From assembly GCF_000013865.1 (NCBI RefSeq), contig NC_007948.1, positions 558,001 through 622,000 of the forward strand: a stretch of DNA of 64,000 bases, given 5' to 3'. Both the position numbers and the translations under genes were made by a program. Position 1 is the first letter of the stretch. Each line of letters opens with the position of its first letter. Source of the DNA: Polaromonas sp. JS666. GTDB lineage: Bacteria > Pseudomonadota > Gammaproteobacteria > Burkholderiales > Burkholderiaceae_C. The notes beneath the pieces were generated by a model. That model was not told the DNA's origin. It saw only the letters and a program-made list of their open reading frames with translations, and searched no databases. Below are positions 9,539 through 19,071 of the stretch, piece by piece.

Positions 9539-9657
9539 AAACCTGACTTCTGACCGGTTCGTTCCCGCCATCCGCGGGTGCGGGCCGGCAGGGGTATTCA
9601 AGAGCGCGCACTGTCACTGCGCCACGCCACGCCACGCCAGCCGAATTGGAGTTCACC

Positions 9658-10572
9658 ATGACACTTTCTGAAATGCTCAACATTGGCCTGATGCAGGGCT
9701 TTGCCGGTTTGAGCCTGTTTTCCGTGCTGTTGCTGATGGGTCTGGGACTGGCCATCATCTTTGGGCAGATGGGTGTCATCAACATGGCGCATGGCGAGTT
9801 CATGACCATAGGCGCTTACACCATCTACCTGTTTTCGCACCTGGCCGAGGCCTACGCGCCCAGGCTCGTGCAGTCCTACTTCCTGTTCGCCATCGTCGCG
9901 GCCTTCCTGCTGGCCTTCGCCGTCGGCTGGCTGGCCGAATGGGCCTTCATCCGGCATCTCTATAAACGCCCGCTCGACACCCTGCTCGCCACCTGGGGCC
10001 TGTCGCTGGGCATGCAGCAGATCTTTCGCTCGTCGTTCGGCGCCAAGGAAGTCAGCCCCACGCTGCCCGACTGGCTGATGGGCTCCTGGGCCCCGGCCCC
10101 GGGCCTGGACATTCCCATCAACGGCATGTTCGTGATGGCGCTCACCCTGGTGGTGACCTGTGGCGTGCTGCTGGCGCTTTACAGGTCGCGCTGGGGCCTG
10201 CGGGTGCGTGCCACGGTGGCCAACCGCGTGATGGCCAATGCCACGGGCATCAACACCCGCAAGACGGACCGCCTGACCTTTGCGATTGGCTGCGGCATTG
10301 CCGGTGTGGCCGGCGCGGCCTTCACCACCATCGGGTCAACCGGCCCTACCAGCGGTTCGCTGTACATCGTGGACGCGTTCCTGGTGGTCACCTTTGGTGG
10401 CGCTGCCAGCCTGCTCGGAACCGTGGTCTCCGCCTTTGGCATCGCACAAACCCAGTCCATCGCCGAGTTTTTCATGACCGGCTCCATGGCCAAGGTACTG
10501 ACCCTGATGACCATCGTGACCATTCTGATGCTGCGCCCCCAAGGCTTGTTTGCGGCCAAGGTGCGGCGCTGA
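9658..10572 (+). CDS. urtB: urea/amide ABC transporter permease UrtB
   Basis: This 304-residue membrane protein is of the LivH/UrtB class, one of two permeases forming the import channel. It has about eight hydrophobic helices and the class marks IFGQMGVINMAHGEFM near the N-terminus and DAFLVVTFGGAASLLGT near the C-terminus. ATG 9658 was chosen over an in-frame TTG at 9646 because GGAG ends 6 bases before it. It follows urtA by 119 bases; that gap contains a short tandem CCACG run at 9621-9640. It pairs with UrtC. Confidence 0.92.
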   Translation: MTLSEMLNIGLMQGFAGLSLFSVLLLMGLGLAIIFGQMGVINMAHGEFMTIGAYTIYLFSHLAEAYAPRLVQSYFLFAIVAAFLLAFAVGWLAEWAFIRHLYKRPLDTLLATWGLSLGMQQIFRSSFGAKEVSPTLPDWLMGSWAPAPGLDIPINGMFVMALTLVVTCGVLLALYRSRWGLRVRATVANRVMANATGINTRKTDRLTFAIGCGIAGVAGAAFTTIGSTGPTSGSLYIVDAFLVVTFGGAASLLGTVVSAFGIAQTQSIAEFFMTGSMAKVLTLMTIVTILMLRPQGLFAAKVRR

Positions 10573-10609
10573 TGGCGTCCCAGCAACTGATATTCAACCG
10601 GAGTTTCCT

Positions 10610-11845
10610 ATGAACAGCCTCAAGCAGTGGGTGGAACGAAACAGGATGGGCAGCGTGCTGTTGCTGGCGGTGGTTCTGCTGGTGATATTTCCATTGAGTC
10701 TTGACCTGTTTCGCCTGAACCTGGTGGGCAAGTATTTGAGCTACTCATTTGTAGCCCTGGGTCTCGTGATGCTCTGGGGCTATGGCGGCGTGCTGAGCCT
10801 GGGGCAGGGAGTTTTCTTTGGGCTGGGCGGTTACGGCATGGCCATGTTTCTCAAGCTCGAAGCCAGCGATCCCGTCACCACCAAGATTCAGTCCACGCCC
10901 GGCATTCCCGATTTCATGGACTGGAACCAGATCACCGCACTGCCGCTGTGGTGGGAACCGTTCCGCTCCTTTCCCCTGACCCTGTTGCTGATCCTGGTTG
11001 TGCCTACTTTTTTGGCTTTTATCATCGGCTATGCCATGTTCAAGCGGCGTGTGGGCGGGGTCTACTTCGCCATCATCACGCAGGCCGTGGCCCTGATCCT
11101 CACGGTGCTCATCATCGGCCAGCAGGGCTACACCGGCGGCGTCAACGGCATGACGGACCTCAAGACCATACTGGGCTGGGATACCCGCACCGACAGCGCC
11201 AAATACATCCTGTACTTCGTCACGGCCGGCCTGCTGCTGGGTGCCATCGTACTGTGCACCTGGATCCAGAAGAGCAAGCTTGGCACGCTGCTGCTGGCCA
11301 TGCGGGACAAGGAGGACCGGGTGCGTTTCTCCGGCTACGACGTGGCCATGTTCCGGGTGTTTGCCTTCTGCTTTGCCGCCATGCTGTCTGCTGTTGGGGG
11401 CGCCATGTTCACGCTGCAGGTGGGGTTCATGTCGCCTTCGCTGGTGGGCATTGTGCCGTCGATCGAGATGGTGATTTTTGCCGCGGTCGGCGGGCGGATG
11501 TCGCTGGTGGGCGCGGTGTACGGCGCCTTGCTGGTGAATTTTGGCAAGACCTATTTTTCCGAGAGCTTTCCCGACCTGTGGCTGTTCCTGATGGCCGCCA
11601 TGTTCCTCGGCGTGGTGCTGGCTTTTCCGGACGGGCTGGCCGGCGTCTACAACAACCGCATCAAGCCCTGGTTGGCCAGGCGCTGGGCGGCGCGCCAGAG
11701 CATCCAGGCCCCACCCGCAGGACCCACCGAATCGCCAGCCATGCCCGTGACCGCAGCAGGCTTGAGTCAGCCCAGCCCGGCAGCCGTGAGCATGGCCCAG
11801 CCGCTGCCAGTCATGCCTTCGGGCCTGAGCGGCCAGCAAACCTGA
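10610..11845 (+). CDS. urtC: urea/amide ABC transporter permease UrtC
   Basis: This 411-residue LivM/UrtC-type permease starts at ATG 10610, with CCGGAG 6 bases upstream. It has about ten membrane helices, the LWGYGGVLSLGQGVFFGLGG segment near residue 60, and the loop DKEDRVRFSGYDVAMFRVFAF before the last helices. After the last helix there is a Pro/Ala/Ser-rich cytoplasmic tail of about 45 residues, longer than in many homologues. It lies 37 bases after urtB and 16 bases before urtD. Confidence 0.92.
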   Translation: MNSLKQWVERNRMGSVLLLAVVLLVIFPLSLDLFRLNLVGKYLSYSFVALGLVMLWGYGGVLSLGQGVFFGLGGYGMAMFLKLEASDPVTTKIQSTPGIPDFMDWNQITALPLWWEPFRSFPLTLLLILVVPTFLAFIIGYAMFKRRVGGVYFAIITQAVALILTVLIIGQQGYTGGVNGMTDLKTILGWDTRTDSAKYILYFVTAGLLLGAIVLCTWIQKSKLGTLLLAMRDKEDRVRFSGYDVAMFRVFAFCFAAMLSAVGGAMFTLQVGFMSPSLVGIVPSIEMVIFAAVGGRMSLVGAVYGALLVNFGKTYFSESFPDLWLFLMAAMFLGVVLAFPDGLAGVYNNRIKPWLARRWAARQSIQAPPAGPTESPAMPVTAAGLSQPSPAAVSMAQPLPVMPSGLSGQQT

Positions 11846-11861
11846 ATCCGCGGAGCCTGCG

Positions 11862-12605
11862 ATGAAAAATACTGATTTCGTGCTGTCGGTAGAAGACCTG
11901 ACCGTATCGTTCGACGGCTTCAAGGCCATCGACAGCCTGAACCTCTACGTCGACCAGAACGAGCTGCGCGTGATCATCGGCCCTAACGGGGCCGGCAAGA
12001 CCACGCTGCTGGATCTGATTTGCGGCAAGACCCGCGCCAGCGCCGGCCGCATCAAGTTCAAGAACGACGAGATGACCAGGCTGCCCGAGTACCAGATTGT
12101 CCGCTCGGGCATTGGCCGCAAGTTCCAGACGCCTTCCATCTACGAAAACCTCAGTGTGTTCCAGAACCTGGAGGTCTCGTTCCCCCGCGGGCGCGGCGTG
12201 TTTGGCGCCTTGTTCTTCAAGTGCAGCGAGGAAGTCAAGAGCCGTGTGCAGGCCGTGGCCATGGAGATTGGCCTTGCAGCTCAGTTGGACACGGAAGCCG
12301 GTTTGCTGTCGCACGGTCAGAAGCAGTGGCTGGAGATCGGCATGCTGCTGATGCAGGACCCCGAGCTGCTGATGCTGGACGAGCCCATCGCCGGCATGAG
12401 CGTGCGCGAGCGGGAACTCACGGCCGAACTGCTCAAGCGCATCTGCAAGGGGCGCGCCATGATCGTCATCGAGCATGACATGGAGTTCGTCAAACGGATC
12501 GCCGACAAGGTGACCGTCATGCACCAGGGAAAGATCCTGGCCGAAGGTTCGATGGAAAAAGTGCAGGCCGATCCGCGCGTGATCGACGTCTACCTGGGCC
12601 ACTGA
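11862..12605 (+). CDS. urtD: urea/amide ABC transporter ATP-binding protein UrtD
   Basis: This 247-residue ATPase has Walker A at G40-T47 (GPNGAGKTT), Walker B in LLMLDEP and an H-loop in IVIEHDM. The ABC signature is LLSHGQKQWLEIGM, the SHGQ variant usual for UrtD proteins in place of LSGGQ. It is one of two ATPases that power the UrtBC channel on the cytoplasmic face. It sits between urtC and urtE with short gaps. Confidence 0.93.
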   Translation: MKNTDFVLSVEDLTVSFDGFKAIDSLNLYVDQNELRVIIGPNGAGKTTLLDLICGKTRASAGRIKFKNDEMTRLPEYQIVRSGIGRKFQTPSIYENLSVFQNLEVSFPRGRGVFGALFFKCSEEVKSRVQAVAMEIGLAAQLDTEAGLLSHGQKQWLEIGMLLMQDPELLMLDEPIAGMSVRERELTAELLKRICKGRAMIVIEHDMEFVKRIADKVTVMHQGKILAEGSMEKVQADPRVIDVYLGH

Positions 12606-12624
12606 GGAATCAAGGGGAATCACC

Positions 12625-13314
12625 ATGCTGAACGTCAACAAGCTTCATGTCAGCTACGGGCAAAGCGAGGCGCTGCACGGCATCACCTTCTCTGCCAAGA
12701 AGAATGAAACCGTGGCCATCATGGGCCGCAACGGCATGGGCAAGACCACGCTGTTCAAGTCGCTGATCGGCATCCTGCCGCTCAAGTCGGGAACCATAGA
12801 CATCGACGGCAAGGACATCTCCAGGGACGAGAGCTATCAGCGGGTCGCCAAGGGGGTGGCCTATGTGCCGCAGGGCCGCATGATTTTCCCGACGCTCACC
12901 GTCGAGGAGAACATCCAGACCGGGCTGGAAAATGCGCGCCACAAGCAGATTCCGGAAGAAATCTATGCGCTGTTTCCGGTGCTTTTCGACATGCGCGGCC
13001 GCAAGGGCGGCAACCTGTCGGGCGGGCAGCAGCAGCAGCTGGCCATTGCCCGCGCGCTGGTCACCAACCCCAAGGTGCTGCTGCTGGACGAACCTACGGA
13101 AGGCATTCAGCCCTCCATCATCAAGGACATCGCCAAAGCGCTCAACGAAATCCGCAAGATGCGTGAAATCACGATTGTGGTTTCTGAGCAGGTGCTGAGC
13201 TTCGCGATGGATGTGGCCGACCGCCTGTTCGTCATCGAGGGCGGGCAACTGGTGCACGAGAGCACGCGGGCCGGCACCGATACGGCGCGCATCAAGCAAT
13301 TCCTTTCTGTCTGA
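12625..13314 (+). CDS. urtE: urea/amide ABC transporter ATP-binding protein UrtE
   Basis: This 229-residue LivF/UrtE-type ATPase has Walker A GRNGMGKTT, the canonical signature NLSGGQQQQLAIARAL and Walker B VLLLDEPTEGIQPS. The 'TEGIQPS' wording after Walker B is characteristic of UrtE/LivF. It is the second ATPase of the importer, 19 bases downstream of urtD. The 68-base gap to the formamidase gene is pyrimidine-rich with several T-runs; no stable hairpin was seen, so read-through to fmdA is expected. Confidence 0.94.
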   Translation: MLNVNKLHVSYGQSEALHGITFSAKKNETVAIMGRNGMGKTTLFKSLIGILPLKSGTIDIDGKDISRDESYQRVAKGVAYVPQGRMIFPTLTVEENIQTGLENARHKQIPEEIYALFPVLFDMRGRKGGNLSGGQQQQLAIARALVTNPKVLLLDEPTEGIQPSIIKDIAKALNEIRKMREITIVVSEQVLSFAMDVADRLFVIEGGQLVHESTRAGTDTARIKQFLSV

Positions 13315-13382
13315 GTTCGCTTTTCCTCCTTTTTATCTTCCTTTTTTTCTCTTTCCTCACCACCCGTTTCAGGAGTCATGAC

Positions 13383-14615
13383 ATGACAGATACCTTGATC
13401 AAAGTTGACCTGACCAAGTCGCCCACCGAAAACGAAAACATCCACAACCGCTGGCATCCCGACATTCCCATGGCCTGCTGGGTCAATCCGGGCGACGACT
13501 TCATCCTGGAGACCTTCGACTGGACCGGTGGTTTCATCAAGAACAACAACAGCGCCGACGATGTGCGCGACATTGACCTGACCACGGTGCATTACCTGTC
13601 GGGTCCGGTCGGCGTGAAGGGTGCCGAGCCCGGCGACCTGCTGGTGGTGGACCTGCTGGACATCGGCGCGAAACAGGACAGCCTGTGGGGCTTCAACGGC
13701 TTCTTCAGCAGGAACAACGGTGGCGGCTTCCTGGTCGACCACTTCCCGCAGGCGCAAAAGTCGATCTGGGATTTCAAGGGCATGTTCACCAGCTCGCGTC
13801 ACGTCCCCGGCGTCAACTTCGCGGGCCTGATCCACCCCGGGCTCATCGGCTGCCTGCCCGACAGGCCCATGCTGGACATGTGGAACAAGCGGGAGATGGA
13901 CTTCATCGCCACCGACCCCGACCGGGTGCCGGCCCTGGCCGTTCCCCCCTCGGCCGGTACGGCCCACATGGGCAATATGACCGGTGCGGCGCGCGACAAG
14001 GCCGCCGCCGAAGGTGCGCGCACCGTGCCGCCACGTGAACACGGCGGCAACTGCGACATCAAGGATTTGTCGCGCGGCTCCAAGGTCTTTTTCCCCGTCT
14101 ATGTCGACGGCGCGGGTCTTTCAGTCGGTGACCTGCACTTCAGCCAGGGCGATGGTGAAATCACGTTTTGCGGCGCCATCGAGATGGCCGGCTGGGTGCA
14201 CATGAAGGTCAGCCTGATCAAGGGCGGCATGGCCAGGTACGGTATCAAGAATCCGATCTTCAAGCCCAGCCCGATCACGCCCCATTACAACGATTACCTG
14301 ATTTTCGAAGGCATCTCGGTCGACGAGAAGGGCAAGCAGCACTACCTGGACGTGCACGTCGCCTACCGCCAGGCCTGCCTGAACGCCATCGAGTACCTCA
14401 AGAAGTTCGGCTACTCCGGCGCGCAGGCCTACTCCATCCTTGGCACGGCGCCGGTACAGGGCCACATCAGCGGCGTGGTGGATATTCCCAACGCCTGCGC
14501 CACGCTGTGGTTGCCCACGCAGATATTCGACTTTGACATCAACCCGAACGCGTCCGGGCCGGTCAAGCACATCGATGGCTCGATTGACATGCCCTTGTCG
14601 CCCGACCTGGTCTAA
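13383..14615 (+). CDS. fmdA: formamidase (acetamidase/formamidase family)
   Basis: This 410-residue protein belongs to the acetamidase/formamidase family, cytosolic enzymes that hydrolyse formamide or acetamide to the acid and ammonia. Length and sequence match Methylophilus-type FmdA throughout, for example HNRWHPDIPMACWVNPGD near the start, GNCDIKDLSRGSKVFFPVYV in the middle and QGHISGVVDIPNACATLWLP near the end. The preceding GGAG lies 11 bases before ATG 13383. It follows the urt importer directly, which supports amides as its substrate. Confidence 0.94.
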   Translation: MTDTLIKVDLTKSPTENENIHNRWHPDIPMACWVNPGDDFILETFDWTGGFIKNNNSADDVRDIDLTTVHYLSGPVGVKGAEPGDLLVVDLLDIGAKQDSLWGFNGFFSRNNGGGFLVDHFPQAQKSIWDFKGMFTSSRHVPGVNFAGLIHPGLIGCLPDRPMLDMWNKREMDFIATDPDRVPALAVPPSAGTAHMGNMTGAARDKAAAEGARTVPPREHGGNCDIKDLSRGSKVFFPVYVDGAGLSVGDLHFSQGDGEITFCGAIEMAGWVHMKVSLIKGGMARYGIKNPIFKPSPITPHYNDYLIFEGISVDEKGKQHYLDVHVAYRQACLNAIEYLKKFGYSGAQAYSILGTAPVQGHISGVVDIPNACATLWLPTQIFDFDINPNASGPVKHIDGSIDMPLSPDLV

Positions 14616-14635
14616 CCTGAAGCAAGGCAAGCCCC

Positions 14636-14977
14636 ATGCCCACCTATGACTACGCCTGCCCCCGGTGCGGAGGCTTCGATGCGCTTCGCCCGGTGGCTGC
14701 GCGCAACCAGGCGGCCGCCTGCCCCGTCTGCGGCGGCGTCTCGCCGCGGGTGCTGGCCAGCGCGCCGGGGTTGGCCCTGATGGAGGGCAGCACGCGACGT
14801 GCGCTGGAGACCAACGAGCGCGCCCGGCACGAGCCGAAAAACTCTGGCGACTATGCGCGGCTGCGACATCCTGCGGGCTGTGGGTGCTGTTCGACGGGCA
14901 AGCGCGGGGCCACGGTCACGGCGCCCAACGGCAACAAGGCTTTCCCGAGCAAGCGCCCCTGGATGATCAGTCACTGA
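14636..14977 (+). CDS. fmdB: FmdB family zinc-ribbon protein
   Basis: This 113-residue protein begins [12 protein letters not shown] and has two CxxC pairs, C8/C11 and C29/C32, forming the FmdB-type zinc ribbon. The C-terminal half has another cysteine group (GCGCC) and is basic. In Methylophilus, FmdB is encoded with formamidase and proposed to regulate it; its biochemical role is not established. It starts 20 bases after fmdA and ends 31 bases before amiE, so it is inside the operon. Confidence 0.9.
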   Translation: MPTYDYACPRCGGFDALRPVAARNQAAACPVCGGVSPRVLASAPGLALMEGSTRRALETNERARHEPKNSGDYARLRHPAGCGCCSTGKRGATVTAPNGNKAFPSKRPWMISH

Positions 14978-15008
14978 TCCCAACCCTGTCAAAACCCATG
15001 AGGCCAAC

Positions 15009-16046
15009 ATGATTCACGGCGATATTTCAAGCAGCAAGGACACTGTCGGCGTCGCGGTGGTCAACTACAAAATGCCGCGCCTGCACAGCCAGGCCGACGT
15101 CATGGAGAATGCGCGCAACATTGCCCGCATGGTCGAGGGCATGAAGCAGGGGCTGCCCGGGCTGGACCTGGTGATCTTTCCGGAGTACAGCACCCACGGC
15201 ATCATGTACGACAGCAAAGAGATGCATGAGAACGCGGCCACAGTGCCTGGCTTCGAAACCGATATCTTTGCAGCCGCCTGCCGAAAGGCCAAGGTTTGGG
15301 GCGTGTTCTCGCTCACCGGTGAACGGCATGAAGACCATCCGCGCAAGGCGCCGTACAACACCCTGATCCTGATGAACGACCGGGGCGAGATTGTCCAGAA
15401 ATACCGCAAGATCATGCCCTGGACTCCTGTCGAAGGCTGGTACCCGGGTGACCGCACCTACGTCAGTGAGGGACCCAAGGGCCTGAAGGTCAGCCTGATC
15501 ATTTGCGACGACGGCAACTACCCGGAGATCTGGCGTGATTGTGCAATGCGGGGGGCCGAACTGATTGTGCGCTGCCAGGGCTATATGTACCCGGCCAAGG
15601 AGCAACAGATCCTGATCTCCAAGGCCATGGCGTTTGCCAACAACACCTATGTGGCCGTGGCCAATGCGGCGGGCTTTGATGGCGTGTACTCCTATTTTGG
15701 ACACTCTGCGCTGATCGGCTTTGACGGCAGAACGCTGGGCGAGTGTGGCGAGGAGGAAATGGGCATTCAGTATGCGGCGCTGTCCAAGAGCCTGATTCGC
15801 GACTTTCGCCGCAATGGCCAGTCAGAGAACCATCTCTTCAAGCTGGTACACCGCGGCTATACGGGGGTGATCAATTCGGGTGATGGGGACAAGGGTGTGG
15901 CCGCCTGCCCCTACGACTTTTATGCCAACTGGCTGCGTGATCCCGAGGGCACGCGCAAGATGGTGGAGTCGTTTACCCGCACAACGATAGGCACGGATGA
16001 AGCGCCTATTGACGGGATTCCCCATCAGGGCACCGAAGTCGCGTAG
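15009..16046 (+). CDS. amiE: aliphatic amidase AmiE
   Basis: This 345-residue nitrilase-superfamily enzyme hydrolyses short aliphatic amides such as acetamide and propionamide. Its N-terminus ([20 protein letters not shown]) is nearly identical to that of Pseudomonas AmiE, and the length matches. The catalytic residues fall at the same numbers: E59 in FPEY, K134 in KYRK and C166 in IICDDGN. It is the last gene of the operon; with fmdA it gives the cell two amidases fed by one importer. It converges on the leftward xdhC-like gene with an 84-base gap. Confidence 0.96.
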   Translation: MIHGDISSSKDTVGVAVVNYKMPRLHSQADVMENARNIARMVEGMKQGLPGLDLVIFPEYSTHGIMYDSKEMHENAATVPGFETDIFAAACRKAKVWGVFSLTGERHEDHPRKAPYNTLILMNDRGEIVQKYRKIMPWTPVEGWYPGDRTYVSEGPKGLKVSLIICDDGNYPEIWRDCAMRGAELIVRCQGYMYPAKEQQILISKAMAFANNTYVAVANAAGFDGVYSYFGHSALIGFDGRTLGECGEEEMGIQYAALSKSLIRDFRRNGQSENHLFKLVHRGYTGVINSGDGDKGVAACPYDFYANWLRDPEGTRKMVESFTRTTIGTDEAPIDGIPHQGTEVA

Positions 16047-16130
16047 GGCCGGCACCCGGCCAGGGTGATGGTCGGTGCACAGCACACGGTTTGCCCGGAG
16101 GTTTGAATTTCCTGAACTGATGAAAGTGGC

Positions 16131-17225
16131 TCAGGAATGGCTGCCATCCACGCCGCACACCAGGTCGCCTTCCGGATTAGCCGCTACGGCGCGCTCGTTC
16201 TTGGCCCGGGCCACTTCCATGTCGCGCGGCAGCGTCACGCCATTTTTTACGGCCAGAACCTCCGCCATCACACTGACGGCAATTTCCGGCGGTGTCTTGC
16301 TGCCGATGTAAATGCCGATGGGGCCGCGCAGGCGCGACAGCGTGGCTTCGGTCTGGCCGAAGTGCTCGATCATGCGCTGGTGCCGTGCCTCGTTGTTGCG
16401 CCGCGAGCCGATGGCGCCTACATAGAACGCATCGGTGCCCAGGGCTTCCAGCAAAGCCAGGTCATCGAGCTTGGGGTCGTGCGTGAGCGCAATCACGCAG
16501 CTGCGCCGGTCGGGCTTGAAGGCCACCACCACATCGTCCGGCATGTCGCTGAGCACTTTGGCGCCCGCTACCTGCCACGCGCTGCGGTATTCTTCGCGCG
16601 GATCGCAGACAGTGACGGCAAAGCCGCTGAACAGCGCCATCGTGGCGAGGTATTCGGTCAACTGGCCGGCGCCAATCAGCAACATGCGGTATTCAGGGCC
16701 GAAGGTGTTGACGAGTTCCGTGGCCGAAACGCTGAGCGCTGCAGGTGCCGTGGCCTGCGCCAGCGTCACCGAGCCATCGGCCAGGTGCACGCTGCGCTGC
16801 ATCAGCTGCCCGGCTTCCAGCGCCTCGACCAGCTGCGCCAGGTGGCCGACATCGGGGTCGTACTCCAGCACCAGCTCCAGCGTGCCGCCGCAGGGCAGGC
16901 CAAAGCGGTGCGCCTCGTCGGCGGTGATGCCGTACTTGATGAAAGCGGGCGGACCCGACGGGATCTGCTGGCTGCCAGCACCAGCACCGCCGGGCTGGGC
17001 GGCCGCCGACGCGTAGGCGCGTGTGTACTGGTAAATCAGGTCGTCTTCGATGCAGCCGCCGGAGACCGAGCCCACCACCGCGCCGTCTTCACACAGCGCC
17101 ATGATCGAGCCCACCGGTCGCGGCGACGAGCCCCAGGTGCGTACCACGGTGGCCAGCAAGGCGCGCTTGCCCGCCGTGCGCCAGTCGCGCAAGGTCCGCA
17201 GCACCATCACATCGAGATTTTCCAT
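16131..17225 (-). CDS. XdhC/CoxI family protein
   Basis: This 364-residue protein has an N-terminal XdhC_CoxI domain at about residues 10-80 (RTWGSSPRPVGSIMAL, VSGGCIEDDL) and a C-terminal Rossmann-type domain at about 185-335 (RMLLIGAGQLTEYLA, YVGAIGSRRNNEAR). Known members bind molybdenum cofactor and help insert the sulfurated form into xanthine-dehydrogenase-type enzymes. It is the last gene of the leftward cox-like cluster, so the obvious client is the coxSLM enzyme encoded upstream. The CxxC-type sulfur chemistry of some members is not evident. Confidence 0.9.
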   Translation of the reverse strand: MENLDVMVLRTLRDWRTAGKRALLATVVRTWGSSPRPVGSIMALCEDGAVVGSVSGGCIEDDLIYQYTRAYASAAAQPGGAGAGSQQIPSGPPAFIKYGITADEAHRFGLPCGGTLELVLEYDPDVGHLAQLVEALEAGQLMQRSVHLADGSVTLAQATAPAALSVSATELVNTFGPEYRMLLIGAGQLTEYLATMALFSGFAVTVCDPREEYRSAWQVAGAKVLSDMPDDVVVAFKPDRRSCVIALTHDPKLDDLALLEALGTDAFYVGAIGSRRNNEARHQRMIEHFGQTEATLSRLRGPIGIYIGSKTPPEIAVSVMAEVLAVKNGVTLPRDMEVARAKNERAVAANPEGDLVCGVDGSHS

Positions 17226-17255
17226 TCACTATCCTTGACCGACATTGCCGAATTT

Positions 17256-17849
17256 TCAACGGGGCCACAATGCCACGAGCGCAAGCAGCACGACCACCAC
17301 CGCACCGCCGACCCAGACCCACATGGGCACGCCCGCATTGTGCGCGCCGCCCGCCGGTTCCGCATCCACATCGCCCATCACCATTTTGGCCGCATAACTT
17401 TCAGGGTGCTGGCGTTGCATTTCTCCGTCAAAACGTTTGAAGAAATCTTCCGCCATCGATTTGGCCGCACCGTCGATCAGCCGCTGCCCGAGCTGCGCAA
17501 TCTTGCCGCCTACGGTGGCATTGACCGTGTAGGACAGCTCGCAGCCGTCCGCGTCCGGCGTCAGCGTGACCGCCGCGCTGCCTTTGCCAAAGCCGGCCGG
17601 GCCGCCTTGCCCTTCAAACGACAGCCGGTAGCTGGCCGGCGGGGTGATGTCGCTCAGCGTGATCTTGCCGGAGAATTTGGCCGACACGGGGCCAATCTTC
17701 AGCGCCATGCCGATCGCATACTGGTTCTCGCCAGCGGCTTCGACCTTGTCGCAACCCGGTATGCAGGTTTTGAGCACGGCCGGGTCGTTCAGCGCATCCC
17801 ACGCTTGTTGCTGGGTCACGGCCAGTTGACGGCTTCCTTGCATGTCCAT
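17256..17849 (-). CDS. coxG: CoxG family protein (SRPBCC domain, membrane tail)
   Basis: This 197-residue protein has an SRPBCC/CoxG fold at residues 1-145 (QQQAWDALNDPAVLKTCIPG, GPVSAKFSGKITL) and a C-terminal membrane helix (VWVGGAVVVVLLALVALW). CoxG of Oligotropha is thought to anchor the CO dehydrogenase to the membrane; the tail fits such a role. Two ATGs are possible (17849 and 17843); neither has a strong ribosome site. It lies between coxE and the xdhC-like gene. Confidence 0.9.
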   Translation of the reverse strand: MDMQGSRQLAVTQQQAWDALNDPAVLKTCIPGCDKVEAAGENQYAIGMALKIGPVSAKFSGKITLSDITPPASYRLSFEGQGGPAGFGKGSAAVTLTPDADGCELSYTVNATVGGKIAQLGQRLIDGAAKSMAEDFFKRFDGEMQRQHPESYAAKMVMGDVDAEPAGGAHNAGVPMWVWVGGAVVVVLLALVALWPR

Positions 17850-17880
17850 GGGGAGATTCTTTCAAGTTTTCAGTTTTTTT

Positions 17881-19065
17881 TCAGGTTTTCATCAGGGCGG
17901 CCAGGCTGGCCGCCAGCTCTTCGAGCTTGGCTAAATTGTGCACGGCCAGCATGCCATGCGCGTGGGCATGCAGCACGGCCGCGCCGCGTGCCAGCGGCGC
18001 GTAGCCGTCAAAGCGCAGCAAGGGGTTGAGCCAGAGCAGGCGGCGGCTGCGCCGGCGCAGCCAGGCGAGCTCTTTCGCCAGATCGGCCGGCTCGCCGGTG
18101 TCCAGCCCGTCGGTGATGACCAGCACAATGGTGCGCCGGCCTACCAGGCGGCGCGCATGGTGCTCGCGCAGGCTGGCCAGCGACGCGCCCAGCTGCGTGC
18201 CGCCGGCAAAGTCTTCAATCGCCAGACTGGCATGCGCCAGCATCTCGTCGGTGTCGGACTGGCGAAATGCCGGTGTCAAATCGGTCAGGTGCATGCCGAA
18301 GGCAAACACATCGCGGTGCGGATGACGGCGCGTGGCCGCGTGCAAAAAGGCCAGCAGCAAACGCGCATAGCGCTCCATTGAGCCCGACACATCGACCAGC
18401 ACCAGCAGCGGCAGGGCCTGCTCGCGCCGCTGCCGCCGCGGCAGTTGCATCAGCTCGCCGCCGGTTTGCGCGGCCCGGTGCATCACGCCCGGCCAGTGAA
18501 TGCGCGCGCCCGAGGTGGCGGGGCGGCTGCGGCGCGAGGCAAACATGGGCAAGGGCAGTTTGATGTCGCGCGCCAGCCGCTCGACCAGGCGGTACTCGGT
18601 GGCCGACAGCGCGTTGAAGTCGGCATGCTGCAGGCGTTCAATGTCGCTGGCCGTCATGGCCGCATCGAACTCCACCTTCTGGTCTTCGGCGCGGGGCTGG
18701 GCCTGCTGGCCAAAGGTCTTTTGCGGCGACAGCGCCTCGCGCACGCGGGGCCGGCGCTTGCTCGGTTCGGCCTTGCCTTCGGCGCTGGGCAGCAACTGCG
18801 CCAGCAGCTTGTTGGCGACTTTCGGGTCCTGGAAGTACACATCGAACAGTTCGCGAAAGACCAGACGGTCCTGCTCGCGGCTGACCATGACCGCTTCAAA
18901 GGCGGCGCTGAGGTCTTCCTTGTCGGCAACGCCGACCGCCAGCGCGGCCTCCTTGGCCAGCGCGATGCGCTGGCTGTCAATTTTCACGCCGGCGCGGCGC
19001 AACGCCCGGCCAAAACCGGTGATGTTGTCGGCCAGCTTGCCGGCTCTGGCGTCGCCTAACAGCAC
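17881..19065 (-). CDS. coxE: VWA domain protein CoxE
   Basis: This 394-residue CoxE-type protein has a GTG start at 19065; the family N-terminus (GKLADNITGFGRALRRAG) begins right after it. A von Willebrand A domain occupies the C-terminal half, with the metal-site motif D225-V-S227-G-S229-M. CoxE works with the MoxR-type ATPase CoxD in maturing the molybdenum/copper site of CO dehydrogenase in Oligotropha. Here it would serve the form II enzyme. A large palindromic repeat separates its start from coxD. Confidence 0.9.
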   Translation of the reverse strand: MLLGDARAGKLADNITGFGRALRRAGVKIDSQRIALAKEAALAVGVADKEDLSAAFEAVMVSREQDRLVFRELFDVYFQDPKVANKLLAQLLPSAEGKAEPSKRRPRVREALSPQKTFGQQAQPRAEDQKVEFDAAMTASDIERLQHADFNALSATEYRLVERLARDIKLPLPMFASRRSRPATSGARIHWPGVMHRAAQTGGELMQLPRRQRREQALPLLVLVDVSGSMERYARLLLAFLHAATRRHPHRDVFAFGMHLTDLTPAFRQSDTDEMLAHASLAIEDFAGGTQLGASLASLREHHARRLVGRRTIVLVITDGLDTGEPADLAKELAWLRRRSRRLLWLNPLLRFDGYAPLARGAAVLHAHAHGMLAVHNLAKLEELAASLAALMKT

Positions 19066-19071
19066 GGGGGA

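Noticed and set aside
13315..13382. T-rich stretch after urtE considered as a terminator
   Set aside because: There is no GC stem before the T-runs; the operon most likely reads through to fmdA.
16137..18029. Long open frame on the plus strand opposite the xdhC-like and coxG genes
   Set aside because: It mirrors real genes, lacks family character and is a by-product of high GC; many similar antisense frames (for example 28360-30822 and 52633-54879) were dismissed for the same reason.
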